Assembly: GCF_008831285.2 (NCBI RefSeq)
Contig: NC_045148.1
Coordinates: 21,323,002-21,387,001, forward strand
DNA from: Nymphaea colorata
Taxonomy: Eukaryota > Streptophyta > Magnoliopsida > Nymphaeales > Nymphaeaceae
Reading direction: 5' to 3'
DNA length: 64,000 nucleotides
The notes under the pieces are model-generated. The model did no database searches, was not told the DNA's origin, and worked only from the letters and a program-made list of their open reading frames with translations. A program made the translations under genes and the position numbers. Positions 21,454-31,579 of the stretch are shown here, in pieces (positions within the stretch are counted from its first letter, which is position 1; every line of letters begins with the position of its first letter).

Positions 21454-22483
21454 GGACTGGCAATCATGCAACAATTCTGGTATCAAGAGACGCCTCAAAC
21501 TTGACGACGGTTGGCATGACCTTTTCTTTTACTGGCGGGGATTGAAAACGATACGGCTAGAGATGAAGCCGTGATCAATCAAAAGAGTAAGATCATGAGG
21601 GGACATCATTTGAAGTCAAATTTGCAGGAAATCAGATTCAGTTTAGAGTTACTATTGTGATTTGTATGTTATCAAAAAGTCTTGAGTGCTTCAGACTCTA
21701 CCCAATAAGTATTAGTAATTAGTATACGACGTTGTCATCATGTGTTAGTATATGAATCAGGTTTCCTATCTGATAAAAGTCGGAACTTTGGTTTCAAAAT
21801 TTCAGCCTCATCAATATCAATTGAAGTCCAATTTGAATTAAATAAGGAAGATCCACTAAATTGGATATGGAAAACTGTGGGTCGAAGCTGATCAGTCTGC
21901 ACCGGTTACCTTCTTAATTCATGATGATTCATGATTATAAACCAATTTCAAAAAATTCAATCTCTTTTTTATGTGCATCAAATCTGCCATAATTTTACCC
22001 AAAAAATGCACTGACAAAAGTTGGACCACGACGAGAATCGGGTCACCTCGTATCATGGCTTTCCCTATGTTGCATGACTTAAAGAAGAATGATATTGCTT
22101 TTAGGAATGCTCAGCTAGTGCACAATATGGCCTTCAATATTCTTTTTGATGTCTCTATCTTATACCATGTAAAATTCGCAACATCCCTTAAAGATGTCTG
22201 CTGCGACGGTTAATTACTTCGGTTTTATCCCGCTTAGTCCCTTTGTGTATATAGTTCTTAAAAAGATTATTTGTTTTATATAAAAAAATTTGAAAAATTA
22301 TATTTTGATCCATGTTAAAATTTTAAAACTATAATTTAATCCCTTTCATAAAAAATTTCTGGCTTTACCCTGTCTTCCGTGGAGGAGCATGCGCCATGTA
22401 CAACCAGAATGTGGAGACCAAGTAAGAATGAAGTACACCATTGCAACCATTGGTCTAATTAAAATCTTGAAATAGTTTTATGC
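21454..22483. other. TNL 1 3' flank
   Basis: No further exon is seen. 21680-22210 is repeated in the same orientation at about 31770-32330 (CAGACTCTACCCA.AAAGTATT, TGTTAGTATATGAATC.GG, GGTTTCAAAATT, TTGGATATGGAAAACTGTG, GAATCGGGTCACCTCGTATC). This is probably the 3' UTR and downstream region of the TNL, kept next to a second, mostly deleted TNL. Confidence 0.65.
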
Positions 22484-22612
22484 AGTCTTTTTTGTTGGAT
22501 GAGCAGGTAGACTATTTCGTTTTGCCAGTCTTTTTTGTTGGATGAGCAGGTAGACTATTTCGTTTTGCCAGTCTTTTTTGTTGGATGACCAGGTGGAATA
22601 TTTAATTTTACC
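22484..22612 (+). repeat. 43-bp minisatellite, three copies
   Basis: Units begin AGTCTTTTTTGTTGGATGAG at 22484, 22527 and 22570. The first two are identical; the third has a few changes (GACCAGGTGGAATATTTAATT). The single-unit flank GGTCTAATTAAAA just before it recurs at 60000. Confidence 0.9.
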
Positions 22613-22839
22613 ATGACAAACAAGATCGTATGATATTTAAAATATTACGTGTGCTAAAATAATTAATTGAATAATTTGTTTATTGTGTCCAAAAGATAAT
22701 TTCATTTCATGCTGGTAACTGCGGGTTCTATACCAACTCTGAATAAATGAGGGGGAGCCATCCACCCTTATGTTTGCCTACATGCGTGTGTCATCTAAAT
22801 CTGGTGGTGGCAAGTTGTTATCACATTTGAAAACTTAAA

Positions 22840-23590
22840 TTAATGTTTTAGGTCATCAAATTTTGGAGACCAAAAGTAATCTTTTCTTTTTTTTTATGTA
22901 TTCAAGTTACTTGATCTAAAAGTGGCTTTGTAGAATCTTGTGAAGGAACTTTAAACTTTCAATTCTTTGAAATGTAAATACACATTTTTTTGCAATCTGA
23001 TGTGAAACTGAACAACTACATTTTCTGATGACGGCATTTGGCTGAAAGGTCTGCGATATCCCACTCAGGTCCTGACACAGCCTACGACTTGAAAGTAGGA
23101 GCAGTCTATGATATCCCCACTCAGGTCTTGACACAACATAGGACTTGAAAGTGGGAATAGTCTATGATATTCCCACTCAGGTCTTGACACAGCCTACTCC
23201 TTACTCCTTGAAAGTAGGAGCAGTCTAAGATATCCCCACTCAGGTACTAACACAACTACGACTTGAAAGTAAGAGCAATGAAAAGTCCTTCAACTCTTTT
23301 TTTAAGCAATGGATTGCCAGCCTTGTGTTCCATAAAAGAGAGATAACCAACAAACAGACAGACTTGACTGACCTGTAACATCTCAATCGGCCACTTGTTC
23401 TCTCAAATAAATTAACGAGCAGAAATAATTGAGTTTTCACGTGGTTGTTGGCTGCATAGCAGGTGGGGTCTCCATTCCGGCAGTCATTCACAATGGTGAA
23501 GTTCCTCAATGGCCTATTAGAAAAGTCGGTGTTGTCTCTATTAAATAATATTGTCATTAATTGATGCCACATTTGAAAAATCATACTAAT
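22840..23590 (+). repeat. TNL-upstream module, copy A (first of a tandem pair)
   Basis: This segment is repeated at 23615-24147: TTAATGTTTTAGG.CATCAAA, CTTGTAGAATCTTGT.AAGGAACTTTAAA, ACTTGACTGACC, TGCATAGCAGGTGGG and ACAATGGTGAAGTTCCT all recur in order. It ends with the motif seen upstream of TNL 1 and TNL 2 but has no TNL behind it. Confidence 0.75.
23048..23277 (+). repeat. About 60-bp minisatellite, four copies, inside upstream copy A
   Basis: Units carry GATATCCCCACTCAGGT..TGACACA..CTA.GACTTGAAAGTAGGAGCAGTCTA. The neighbouring copy B has only one degenerate unit at about 23880, so the expansion happened after the tandem duplication. Confidence 0.85.
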
Positions 23591-23614
23591 GTTGAACGGA
23601 AAAAAAAATTGAAA

Positions 23615-24147
23615 TTGAAAAATTAATGTTTTAGGACATCAAATTTTGGGGACCATATGTAAGCATGTTGCTTGATCTACAAGCGGCCTTGTAGAATCTT
23701 GTAAAGGAACTTTAAAATTTCAATGTTGAAGATGTAAGTAGGCAATTTTTTGTCATATGTTATGGGACTGAATGATTGTATTTTGTGATGATGGTATTTG
23801 GCGAATGACATATTCAATTCTACTGAATGTTACTTTTTTGAATAATTAAAAATAAGATCACGATACATAAATTAAAAGATCTACCATATCCCATCCAAAT
23901 CCTGGCACATCTTATCAAGAGCAACGATGAGCCCAACTCTTCTTTAAGCAATAAATTGCCAGCCTTGTGTTCACTACGTTAAATGACAAACAGACAGACT
24001 TGACTGACCACCAGTAACATCTCCATCGGCCACTCGTTCTGTCAATTAAATTAAGGGGCAGACGTAGTAGAGTTACCACTTGGTTGTTGGGTGCATAGCA
24101 GGTGGGTTCTCCATTCCGGCAATCATTTACAATGGTGAAGTTCCTAA
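23615..24147 (+). repeat. TNL-upstream module, copy B (left part)
   Basis: It matches copy A and stops at GTTCCTAA (24140-24147). Its continuation AAATGG..TATTAGAAAAGTCGTTG is found 7.4 kb away at 31580, showing that the block 24148-31579 was inserted into it. Confidence 0.85.
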
Positions 24148-24591
24148 GGCCACGTTTGATTGTGAAAATTTCCTTTTTTGTACAGATTCAACCGGCGCCA
24201 TCAAACCCCTGCTCAAAAGTCGATTTCAGTGTAAATTCTCCCTAGAAAAAAGTCGAAGCCTTGAGCGTCCGACTTTTTTTTTTGACGATTTTTTTTTTCT
24301 GCCCATTAGGGCTTCTTCCATCACCCTCATCTCCCCCCTACTGCCTCTGATCGTGCTTTCCCTCGCTTCTCGTTATCTTCACAACCAGTCGATCGTTTCT
24401 TCATTTCTTCGCCAGATTTTGTATTCCGATCGACTATCCACCACAACCAGTCGATCGATTTCTCCTGCAAGAAGGAGGAGAAGAAAGAAGGAATAACAAG
24501 GATCTGCCTCCACCATCTCATTCAAACAGAGAAATTCTCGCCTACACTGAAACCCTTTGAAGTTCTCATCTGCAGCCCCCTGCCTTTGTAT

Positions 24592-24857
24592 TGGAGAGCA
24601 AAATCAACAAGTTGATTTTCAGGAAAGATAGAATCAAGATAATCTTTCCTATATATCAGAGAGGAAAATCAGCAAGTTAAATTAATCTTTCATTATATTG
24701 TCATAAATCACAGGATTGTGATCTTCCAACCCCAAAATTTTTGGATCTATATATACCTGTAAAATTGTATAAATACCCCATCATATATGAAATGAAGTAT
24801 CTCTTTTGGCTCATTCATCTTCCTCGTTTCTCTCTTTTCCTCACGCTTTTCTTCTCA
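24592..24857 (+). repeat. Left LTR of copia 3
   Basis: It begins TGGAGAGCAAAATCA and ends TTCTTCTCA. The first 150 bases match 30037-30184 (ATCAGCAAGTTGATTTTCAGGA-type words, ATCACAGGATTGTGATC). The short repeat ATCA.CAAGTT occurs twice within the LTR. Confidence 0.85.
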
Positions 24858-24869
24858 TGGTATCAGAGC
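24858..24869 (+). promoter_or_regulatory. Primer-binding site of copia 3
   Basis: TGGTATCAGAGC, complementary to the initiator methionine tRNA 3' end. Confidence 0.9.
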
Positions 24870-25802
24870 TTTGAAAGAAGAGCAGAAACATGGAAAAAAG
24901 TGTCACGTACCCTATCTGACTTCTCCATTTCTTGATAAGAAGTGCGAGAAAGACAGAGAGAGCTGTTGAGATCAGGAGGTCGCCCTTTTGTTCTTTGCCT
25001 CTCCGATGTTTCGTAACTGTTCTATTTCCGTCATCGACCGCTGGATTCATCACCAAAACTTGGTGAGTATTGGCCGTTTTCCCATTTGTCTCAGTTTCGT
25101 TCATCTTCTCCTTCGGGAGCAGAGATTGGTGCCCTCAAAGAAACCAAAGAGGTAAGCCACTGCCACTTCCTGAAATGCTGCAACGACGCTGGTCTGAAAC
25201 CTCAAATCTGTCTTGAAATCCTGAGTGATCTCACGGATGAGGTGCTGGAACGGAAGCTTCCAGATGAGGAGTTCGATGCTCTTCTGATACTTGTGGCTTT
25301 CCCTCAGGCCGACGGTTCCGGGCCTGAACCTGTGAGGGTTTTCGCTCACTGTCACTCGGACGACCGTCACTGGTCGGGAGGGAGACCATTCACCAAGTTT
25401 CGTGAGGATCGGCACGTGTGTCCATCAGATAGGAGGTCTCGGGTGGTCTCCGTCCCCTCTCGCTCAGACCTCCGTTTCTGCTTGGAAGGGAGATCGGAAG
25501 CTCTGTTCCTAAAGTGTGGCTTGCTCCTTCTTTGGTTTGTCTCCTCCCCTCCGGCAGCCCTCTTCGGAGTCGTTCCCAGATCGCTCCCTCGAGCACGCCC
25601 TTTGCGTCCGGAAGCTTCTCTAAGAGGCAATCTAAGGGACGATGATTGCGAGGCAAAGAAAGATCTTGACTAAAGGTTCCTCACTCATTGGACTGGCTGA
25701 GAAACAGGAAGGGTTCCTCGTGGAAAGAGATTCTCTCCTCAGATTCGGATCTGAAACTCCGTGCTCTGTAGTAATTGTTGTGTGCATTCAATATTTTCCA
25801 CT
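24870..25802 (+). other. Long untranslated leader of copia 3
   Basis: 933 bases separate the primer-binding site from gag. The region is GC-richer than its surroundings and carries overlapping ORFs on both strands (for example 25086-25673) without any copia or host domain. These are judged to be chance ORFs. Confidence 0.6.
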
Positions 25803-26709
25803 ATGGCGACAACTCTTGTGGTTAATCGGACTGATATTTCTGGTGATCAAAATGAGTCACCTTTTGTCATGTACCACTCTAATAATCCGGGTGCTATTAT
25901 AGTGACCAATCCTCTTGTTGGCGACAACTATTCCACATGGCAACGGGCAATGAAGATGGCCCTTAGTGCCAAGAACAAGTTTGGATTTATTGATGGTTCT
26001 ATTCCAAAACCAACAACCACTAGTTTAGACTATATGGCAAGGGTTCGCTGTAATGATTTGGTTCTATCATGGATTCTCAATTCATTATCCAAGGAGATAG
26101 CGAATAGCATCATCTATGCCAGTGAAGATCACGAAGTTTAGATTGATCTTCAAGAACGTTTCTCTCAAGGTAACGCTACTCGTATTTATCAATTCATTGG
26201 TTGTCCATTTTACTACACGCAAAACTTTTTGGGATGAACTTGGATCTTATTCAACCGTGTCTACATGTATTTGTGGTGCATTCAATGAGTTTCATTCATG
26301 TCAAGTTCATGAAAATGTTTATTAGTTCTTAATGGGGTTGAATGAAAGTTTTAGCAATCTTCATAGTCATATTGTTGTTATCGATCCTCTACCCAACATC
26401 AATAGGGTCTATGCTATGCTGCTTCAAGAAGAGACTCAACGTCTTCTCACACCAAAAATATCTGGATCCAATAACATAGCTCTTGCAGCCAGGCCTTTTC
26501 CTGCATCATATACAAAAAAGAATCATATAAGGATGCCTAATGCTACTCACAATCGTACTCGACCAAAATGTGATCATTGTGGAATGCTCCGGCATATAAG
26601 GTCTCAATGTTATGTGCTTCATGGTTATCCTCCAAATCATCCTAAAGCTACAGGTTCAACTGGTGATTCTTCTAAAACTGAAAAGGCACAACAGGGAGGA
26701 ACAGTGTAA
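25803..26709 (+). pseudogene. copia 3 gag (broken)
   Basis: The start ATG 25803 gives MATTLVVNRTDISGDQNESP and then the conserved gag core (VGDNYSTWQRAMKMALSAKN, FGFIDGSIPKP). A stop at 26139 and a frame change follow; the gag continues in 26332-26709 and contains the zinc knuckle CDHCGMLRHIRSQC (C-x2-C-x4-H-x4-C). It would package the element RNA. Confidence 0.87.
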
Positions 26710-28376
26710 AAGTCAGTGCTATTTTGTCACAACTTATCGAAGAACAGGTTAGTCAATTGGCATCTTGGTTAAATGTTGATACTTCACCGGCTGCTGCTAA
26801 TCTAGGAGGTAAACAATCATTTCCAACTCATTTTTCTTGGGTTATTTACACCAGAGCCTCAAACCACATGACACCTCATTTACATTTGCTCTCTAATATC
26901 AAAACTCTATCAAAATATCTTGCGATCAACCTACCAAATGGACATCAAACACTAATCTCTATTACTGGAATAGTTTATCTTTCTGCCAATATTCAGCTTA
27001 CTGATGTCCTATATATCTCTGATTTTAAATACAATTTATTATCAGTTCAAAAGTTTACCAAGACCACTAATTGTATTGCTGTTTTTTTTTTCAACCTGTT
27101 GTGCCTTTCAAGACCCTTTGTCGAAGAAGTTGATTGGAGTGGGTAACTTGAGCGGTGGACTTTACCATCTTCTTCTGTCATCTACTTCACATGCTTTGCT
27201 TGCTTCTCCTAGTAATAGGGCAGCTCATATATGACATATGACACTTGGACATCTTTCATTTGATAAGACTTTTTCATTGAATGAAAACATTTCTATTTCT
27301 AAACATGATTCTCCTTGTAATGCATGTCTTAAAGCTAAGTTCACTCATTTTCCTTTTCCAACTAATACTAGTAGAGAAAGTCATCCGTTTGGCTTGATTC
27401 ATTGTGATATTTGGGAAAGATATGCTACGCCGTCACACACGAGAACGCATTACTTTCTCACCATAGTAGATGATTTTACACAAGAACGCATTACTTTCTT
27501 GCTTAACTCATTTTTGTGTCACGGTATTTACTCAATTCAATACTCATGTGAAATGTGTTCGGAGTGATAAAGGTGCTGAATTTACAGCTAATAATATGTA
27601 AGCATATTTTCATGAGCATGACATAGAACATCAAACTTCATGTGTTGGAACTCCTCAACAAAATGGGCATGTTGAGAGGAAGCATCGTCATCTATTAGAG
27701 GTGGCACAAACACTTAGAAACCTACCTATTACTTTTTGGGATGAATGTATTTTGACTGTAACTTTTTTAATAAATAGAATGTCGTCAACTCTTTTAAATG
27801 ACAAGTCTCCATTTGAACTTCTTTATAATAAAAAACCCAATTATGCAGACTTGCGTGTTTTTGGATGTTTGTGCTTTGCCAAAAATTTAAATCCACTGCA
27901 TAAGTTTTCATCATGTGCATACAAGTGTGTTTTTTGTAGGTTGTCCTCAAAATAAAAAAGGGTATTGTGTATATGATTTAGATACCAAACAAATTTTTAC
28001 AAGCAGAGACATAACATTTTTTTAGGATCATTTCCTATTTCTAACAAACAACTGTCATACTAATGATTTGAACAACGTCATTTTGCCTCAGCCCCAAGAT
28101 TATTATCTTGAGAAGTATATGACATCGTGTGAGAATGACGTTCCAGAAAATTCTTCCCCACTATCACCCATTCAATCTCACGATTCCATCCACAATGACC
28201 AAAATCAGTTAGTCTCTCATGTTTCATATCAACAACCTATGTCAGACGTTTCACTTCCTTCAGACTCACTTGCTCTACGCCGATCTAGCCGTACTCGTCA
28301 TTCCCCTTCCTACCTTCAAGACTATGTGTGTTCCAATGTCATGGTTACAAGTTCACCGCCTAAGGAATCTACTTGA
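26710..28376 (+). pseudogene. copia 3 protease and integrase (broken)
   Basis: The protease site reads WVIYTRASNHMTP where the family has W-x-x-D-S/T-G-A-S; both the catalytic Asp and the Gly are gone, so the protease is dead by substitution as well as by frame. GAG-pre-integrase (MTLGHLSFDKT, CNACLKAKF) and the integrase core follow: HCDIWERYATPS, a degenerate D-x-G-A-E-F region near 27570, and VERKHRHLLEVA. FWDECILTVTFLINRMSS and the linker (LRRSSRTRHSPSYLQDYVC, ending 28376) complete it. Confidence 0.85.
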
Positions 28377-29906
28377 AGTAAGCAATCCTCATGTACACAT
28401 TATCTCATACACAATTATCTTCCTGTTCACAAATTCTCTAAATCCCATTATGCTTTTTTAACCTCTATCATGAGTGATGTTGAACCTACCTCGTATGCGG
28501 AAGCCGTTAAGTATCAACATTGGCGAAGTGCTATAGTTGATGAGATTTGGGTTCTTGAACAAAATAGTACATGGTCTATTACTACTTTACCTCCAAACAA
28601 ACATCCAATTGGTTGTTGTTGGGTTTATAAGATAAAATGATAATCAGATGAAAGTATTGAATGCTACAAAGCCAGACTTGTCGCCAAATGGTACACTCAA
28701 CTAGAGGGACTTGTTTATCATGAGACATTTGCTCCAGTTGCAAAATTAACAACCATGCGCACGCTTCTTGCTCTTGCCTCTATTCAAGGATGGTACCTAT
28801 ATCAAATGGATGTGAATAATGCATTTATACGTGGAGAATTACATAAGGAAATATACATGACCATTCCACCAGGCCTCTTGCGTGAGGGGTAGTATCCTAG
28901 CAATAAAGTGTGCCGCTTTCATAAGTCTCTGTATGGACTCAAGCAAGCACCAAGTAACTGGTTTCACAAGTTGTTATCAGCACTTAAAGGCACTGGTTTC
29001 ATTAAATCATCAGTTGACAACACTCTCTTTACTTAAAAACATGAAAAACAATTTATTGTTATTCTTGTCGATGTTGATGATCTTATCATGGCAAGAAATG
29101 ATGAATCAGAAATTGCTTCAGTTAAGCAATATTTACATTCAAAATTTCATATTAAGAACTTGGGAATACTTAAGTATTTTCTTGGCATAGAAGTTGCAAG
29201 AGTGTCATCGAGAATATTTCTAAGTCAAAGGAAATATATCGTGGATATTTTGAATGATGCAGGTTTGATGGGAGCCAAGCCTATGGACTTTCTAATGGAG
29301 CAGAAATTGCAATTAACTCCCAATGATGGTATTCTACTGAAAGATCCAGCTAAATACAGGAGGTTGGTCGGACGTTTGATTTATTTAACCATTACTCGTC
29401 CAGACATAATGTATTCATTCTAAGTTCTCAGTCAGTTCATGCAATGGCCACAAACTACACACTATGAAACATCCCTTAGAGTATTGAAGTATTTGAAGGC
29501 TTCACCAGCAAAAGGAATATTTTTATCATCCTCAAGTGCAAAACAATCGACGGCTTACTGCGACTCGTATTGGGCGAGTTCTCTAACCACTCGTAAATTA
29601 GTTAGTGGATATATTGTGTTCTTGGAGAATAGCCCTATCTCTTGGAAGTCAAAGATGCAGTCTACTATTGCCAGATCTTTTGCTGAAGCAGAATACCAAA
29701 CAATGGCTTTGACAACTTGTGAAGTTGTTTGGTTAAAAGCCTTATTGAATGACTTGGGGTGGAGTCGTGATAAACCAATCAATTTATATTGCGACATTCA
29801 AGCAGCTTTGCATATTTCAACATATCCAGTTTTTCATGAAAGAATGAAACACATAGAGCTAGATTGCCATTTTGTAAGAGAAAAAATTCAACAAGGAATA
29901 ATTTGA
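28377..29906 (+). pseudogene. copia 3 reverse transcriptase and RNase H (broken)
   Basis: RT is readable through [52 protein letters not shown] and a degenerate catalytic strand (LVDVDDLIM, the usual tyrosine lost). YFLGIEVARVSSRIFLSQRK and RLIYLTITRPDIMYS lead to a stop at 29421. RNase H (YCDSYWASSLTTRKLVSGY, RSFAEAEYQTM, HIELDCHFVREKI) ends at 29906. Confidence 0.87.
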
Positions 29907-30020
29907 GCTCATCATGTATCATCATGTTTGCAACTAGATGATATTTTCAGTAAACCATTGTGGAGAGACAATTTTCAAACTTTAAGAATCAAGTTGGGTG
30001 TTTCAGATTTGTACACACCA

Positions 30021-30035
30021 ACTTGAGGGAGAGTA
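30021..30035 (+). promoter_or_regulatory. Polypurine tract of copia 3
   Basis: ACTTGAGGGAGAGTA immediately precedes the TTGGAGAGG start of the right LTR. Confidence 0.75.
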
Positions 30036-30036
30036 T

Positions 30037-30184
30037 TGGAGAGGAAAATCAGCAAGTTGATTTTCAGGAAAAATAGAATCAAGAAAATATTTCTTATATA
30101 TGAGAGAGAAAAATCAGCAAGTTAAATTTTAGGAAAGAAATAATAATCTTTCCTTCTATTGTTGTAAATCACAGGATTGTGATC
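30037..30184 (+). repeat. Right LTR of copia 3, 3'-truncated
   Basis: It matches the first part of the left LTR through CACAGGATTGTGATC and then diverges. The sequence after it (CTTTGAAGCTTCCATCTGTA) resembles the sequence before the left LTR (CTTTGAAGTTCTCATCTGCA at 24556), which may be part of the captured gene. Confidence 0.8.
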
Positions 30185-30645
30185 ACTTTGAAGCTTCCAT
30201 CTGTAGCTTGCTTTGCCCTGCTAGCTATTCACAAGCACCGTTGTCGCCAGAGGAAAGCCAAAGACGAACAGGTCAGACTCCTCTTCCTTCATTCGTGCTT
30301 TTTTTTTTCTTGGAACGCATGTATGCATCATCCAAGAGTTTTATTCATCTGTTGTATTCATTCGAGCTTTTTCTTCTTAATGATTTTGAAGACTATATCA
30401 TTTTCCTTCTTCTTACTTCAAACTATTCATTGAATTTCTCAGCCAATGACTAAGTGTTCGACTGCAGCTCCCTTCTCAATGACCTCATATATATCATTTA
30501 TTATTCATTGGACACTTTATTATTTTTATATAGGATCCTGCTCTGATCTATTCATGTTCGTAGCATAATGAACAACTGATTGAGAAGTTAGGCAGTTTGT
30601 TGCACCCATCCTTGGAAGGTTTCCCATTTCTAGGCTAACTGAAAT

Positions 30646-30870
30646 GTGGAAGTGGTTTATCTAATTCAAAGGTTCAACATCAAATTCGACTTCAGGCGTG
30701 ATACTCCTTGCCTAGCAAGTAATCTCATTGACAGATATCTCTCTGTTGAAAACGTTATGAGAAAATCACTCCAACTGGCTGGCATCACAGGGATGCTACT
30801 CGCCTACCAATATGAGGAGGCTTATGTTCCTGCCCTTGAAGATTTTGTGATCACCTCTGACGGAGAGGTC
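30646..30870 (+). pseudogene. Cyclin B-type cyclin-box fragment
   Basis: About 75 residues match the N-terminal cyclin box of mitotic (B-type) cyclins: IKFDFRRDTPCLASNLIDRY, LSVENVMRKSLQLAGITGML, then LAYQYEEAYVPALEDFVITSD. Family landmarks LIDRYLS, LQL-G-T-ML and K-YEE-x-x-P are kept (the lysine of KYEE is Q here). The start of the box (the DWL region needed for CDK contact) is degenerate upstream, with in-frame stops, and no second cyclin fold follows. The reading ends near a possible GAG/GTCC donor, the place where cyclin genes often have an intron. This looks like captured genomic, not processed, sequence inside the 7.4-kb insertion. It is not functional as seen. Confidence 0.8.
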
Positions 30871-31373
30871 CTTCCCTCTGTTTCATTTTTTGTTTCCTTG
30901 TAATTGGGCACATGATGAGCTCTGCAATTCTTGTTCCCAAGCCGCTTCTTCTGTCTGTCATAATCTCTTCTTCTGTTGTCTGGTAAGGAAAACAAGAATA
31001 TCCCAAATTTTTGGGAAAGTAAGTGCATTAAGAGTTCACAAGCATCACTGCCCTTTAAACAAGAATGTGTATTGACAGTGCAAAATTGTCTGCTAGTTTG
31101 CTTTCTCATGCTTTTTAAATAAAAACCAGCATGTATAGAATATATCTGTCTTGGTCTTCCTGGTGTTCCTAATTTGGTCAGTCCTTGGGTTTTAAACCTC
31201 AGAAATTACAAGTGATAGGTACAATTAATTGTGATTCTTTTTTGGCAGAGAAAATAATGGTGTTGCTCTTGCTGATATTTCTTAGGAGTTCCTGGTGTGG
31301 AGACTGATGAGACCACAACGTCCAAAAAATTTTAACGGTCAAAAAATTTTTCCATGAAAAAGTCTTCCACGCA

Positions 31374-31579
31374 GTCAAACTATGGAACTTTTACCCTTCA
31401 AAAAAATTCTAGGCCATGCGTCAAACTATGGAACTTTTACCCTTCAAAAAAATTCTAGGCCATCAAAACATGGCCTGAAACAAGAAAAAGGAAAATTTAC
31501 CCTCTTTCCAATTTACGGTGGAGAACTTACCCTTGAAAAAATTTCTCCATCAAAAATATCCAGGCCATCAAACGTGGCC
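31374..31579 (-). repeat. Subterminal repeats at the right end of the 7.4-kb insertion
   Basis: GTCAAACTATGGAACTTTTA starts at 31374 and again at 31420 (46-bp tandem copy). Then AGGCCATCAAAACATGGCCT (31459-31478) and CAGGCCATCAAACGTGGCC (the terminal repeat) follow, with ACTTACCCTTGAAAAAA between. Iterated subterminal motifs of this kind are typical transposase-binding regions. Confidence 0.65.

Larger units (their letters stand above)
24592..30184 (+). mobile_element. Ty1-copia element nested in the 7.4-kb insertion (copia 3)
   Basis: The left LTR is 266 bp (24592-24857), followed directly by a tRNA-Met primer site. The right LTR starts at 30037 after a polypurine-like tract but stops matching at about 30184, having lost its last 120 bases or so, so no target duplication can be read. 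Gag to RNase H are all recognisable but broken by many stops. Confidence 0.88.
24148..31579. mobile_element. 7.4-kb insertion with PIF/Harbinger-like ends, carrying a cyclin fragment and a nested copia
   Basis: The ends are a 13-bp perfect inverted repeat (GGCCACGTTTGAT at 24148, ATCAAACGTGGCC ending 31579), flanked by a 3-bp duplication TAA (24145-24147 and 31580-31582). The interrupted sequence is the TNL-upstream module, so the uninterrupted copies at 36.5 and 11.98 kb are empty sites (CCTAAATG, GTAAATGG). TAA duplication and GGCC..GTTTG ends fit PIF/Harbinger; no transposase is seen. Inside are 5'-UTR-like CT-rich sequence (24300-24590), copia 3 (24592-30184), a cyclin-B-like fragment (30646-30870), and subterminal iterations of AGGCCAT..TCAAAC at the right end. 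Without the copia, the element would be about 1.9 kb. The class is inferred; the ends are seen. Confidence 0.75.

Noticed and set aside
22484-23277. CRISPR-like array
   Set aside because: Repeats are adjacent minisatellite units without unique spacers, in a plant nuclear context.
24080-24496. 138-codon ORF
   Set aside because: It runs across the left end of the 7.4-kb insertion (24148), mixing host and element sequence, and has no domain.
25086-25673. 195-codon ORF and opposed ORFs in the copia 3 leader
   Set aside because: GC-rich leader between primer site and gag; frames are open on both strands by composition and show no known domain.
31230-31310. Second cyclin exon after TTTTTTGGCAG
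   Set aside because: The reading after the possible acceptor does not match the cyclin box and hits a stop.
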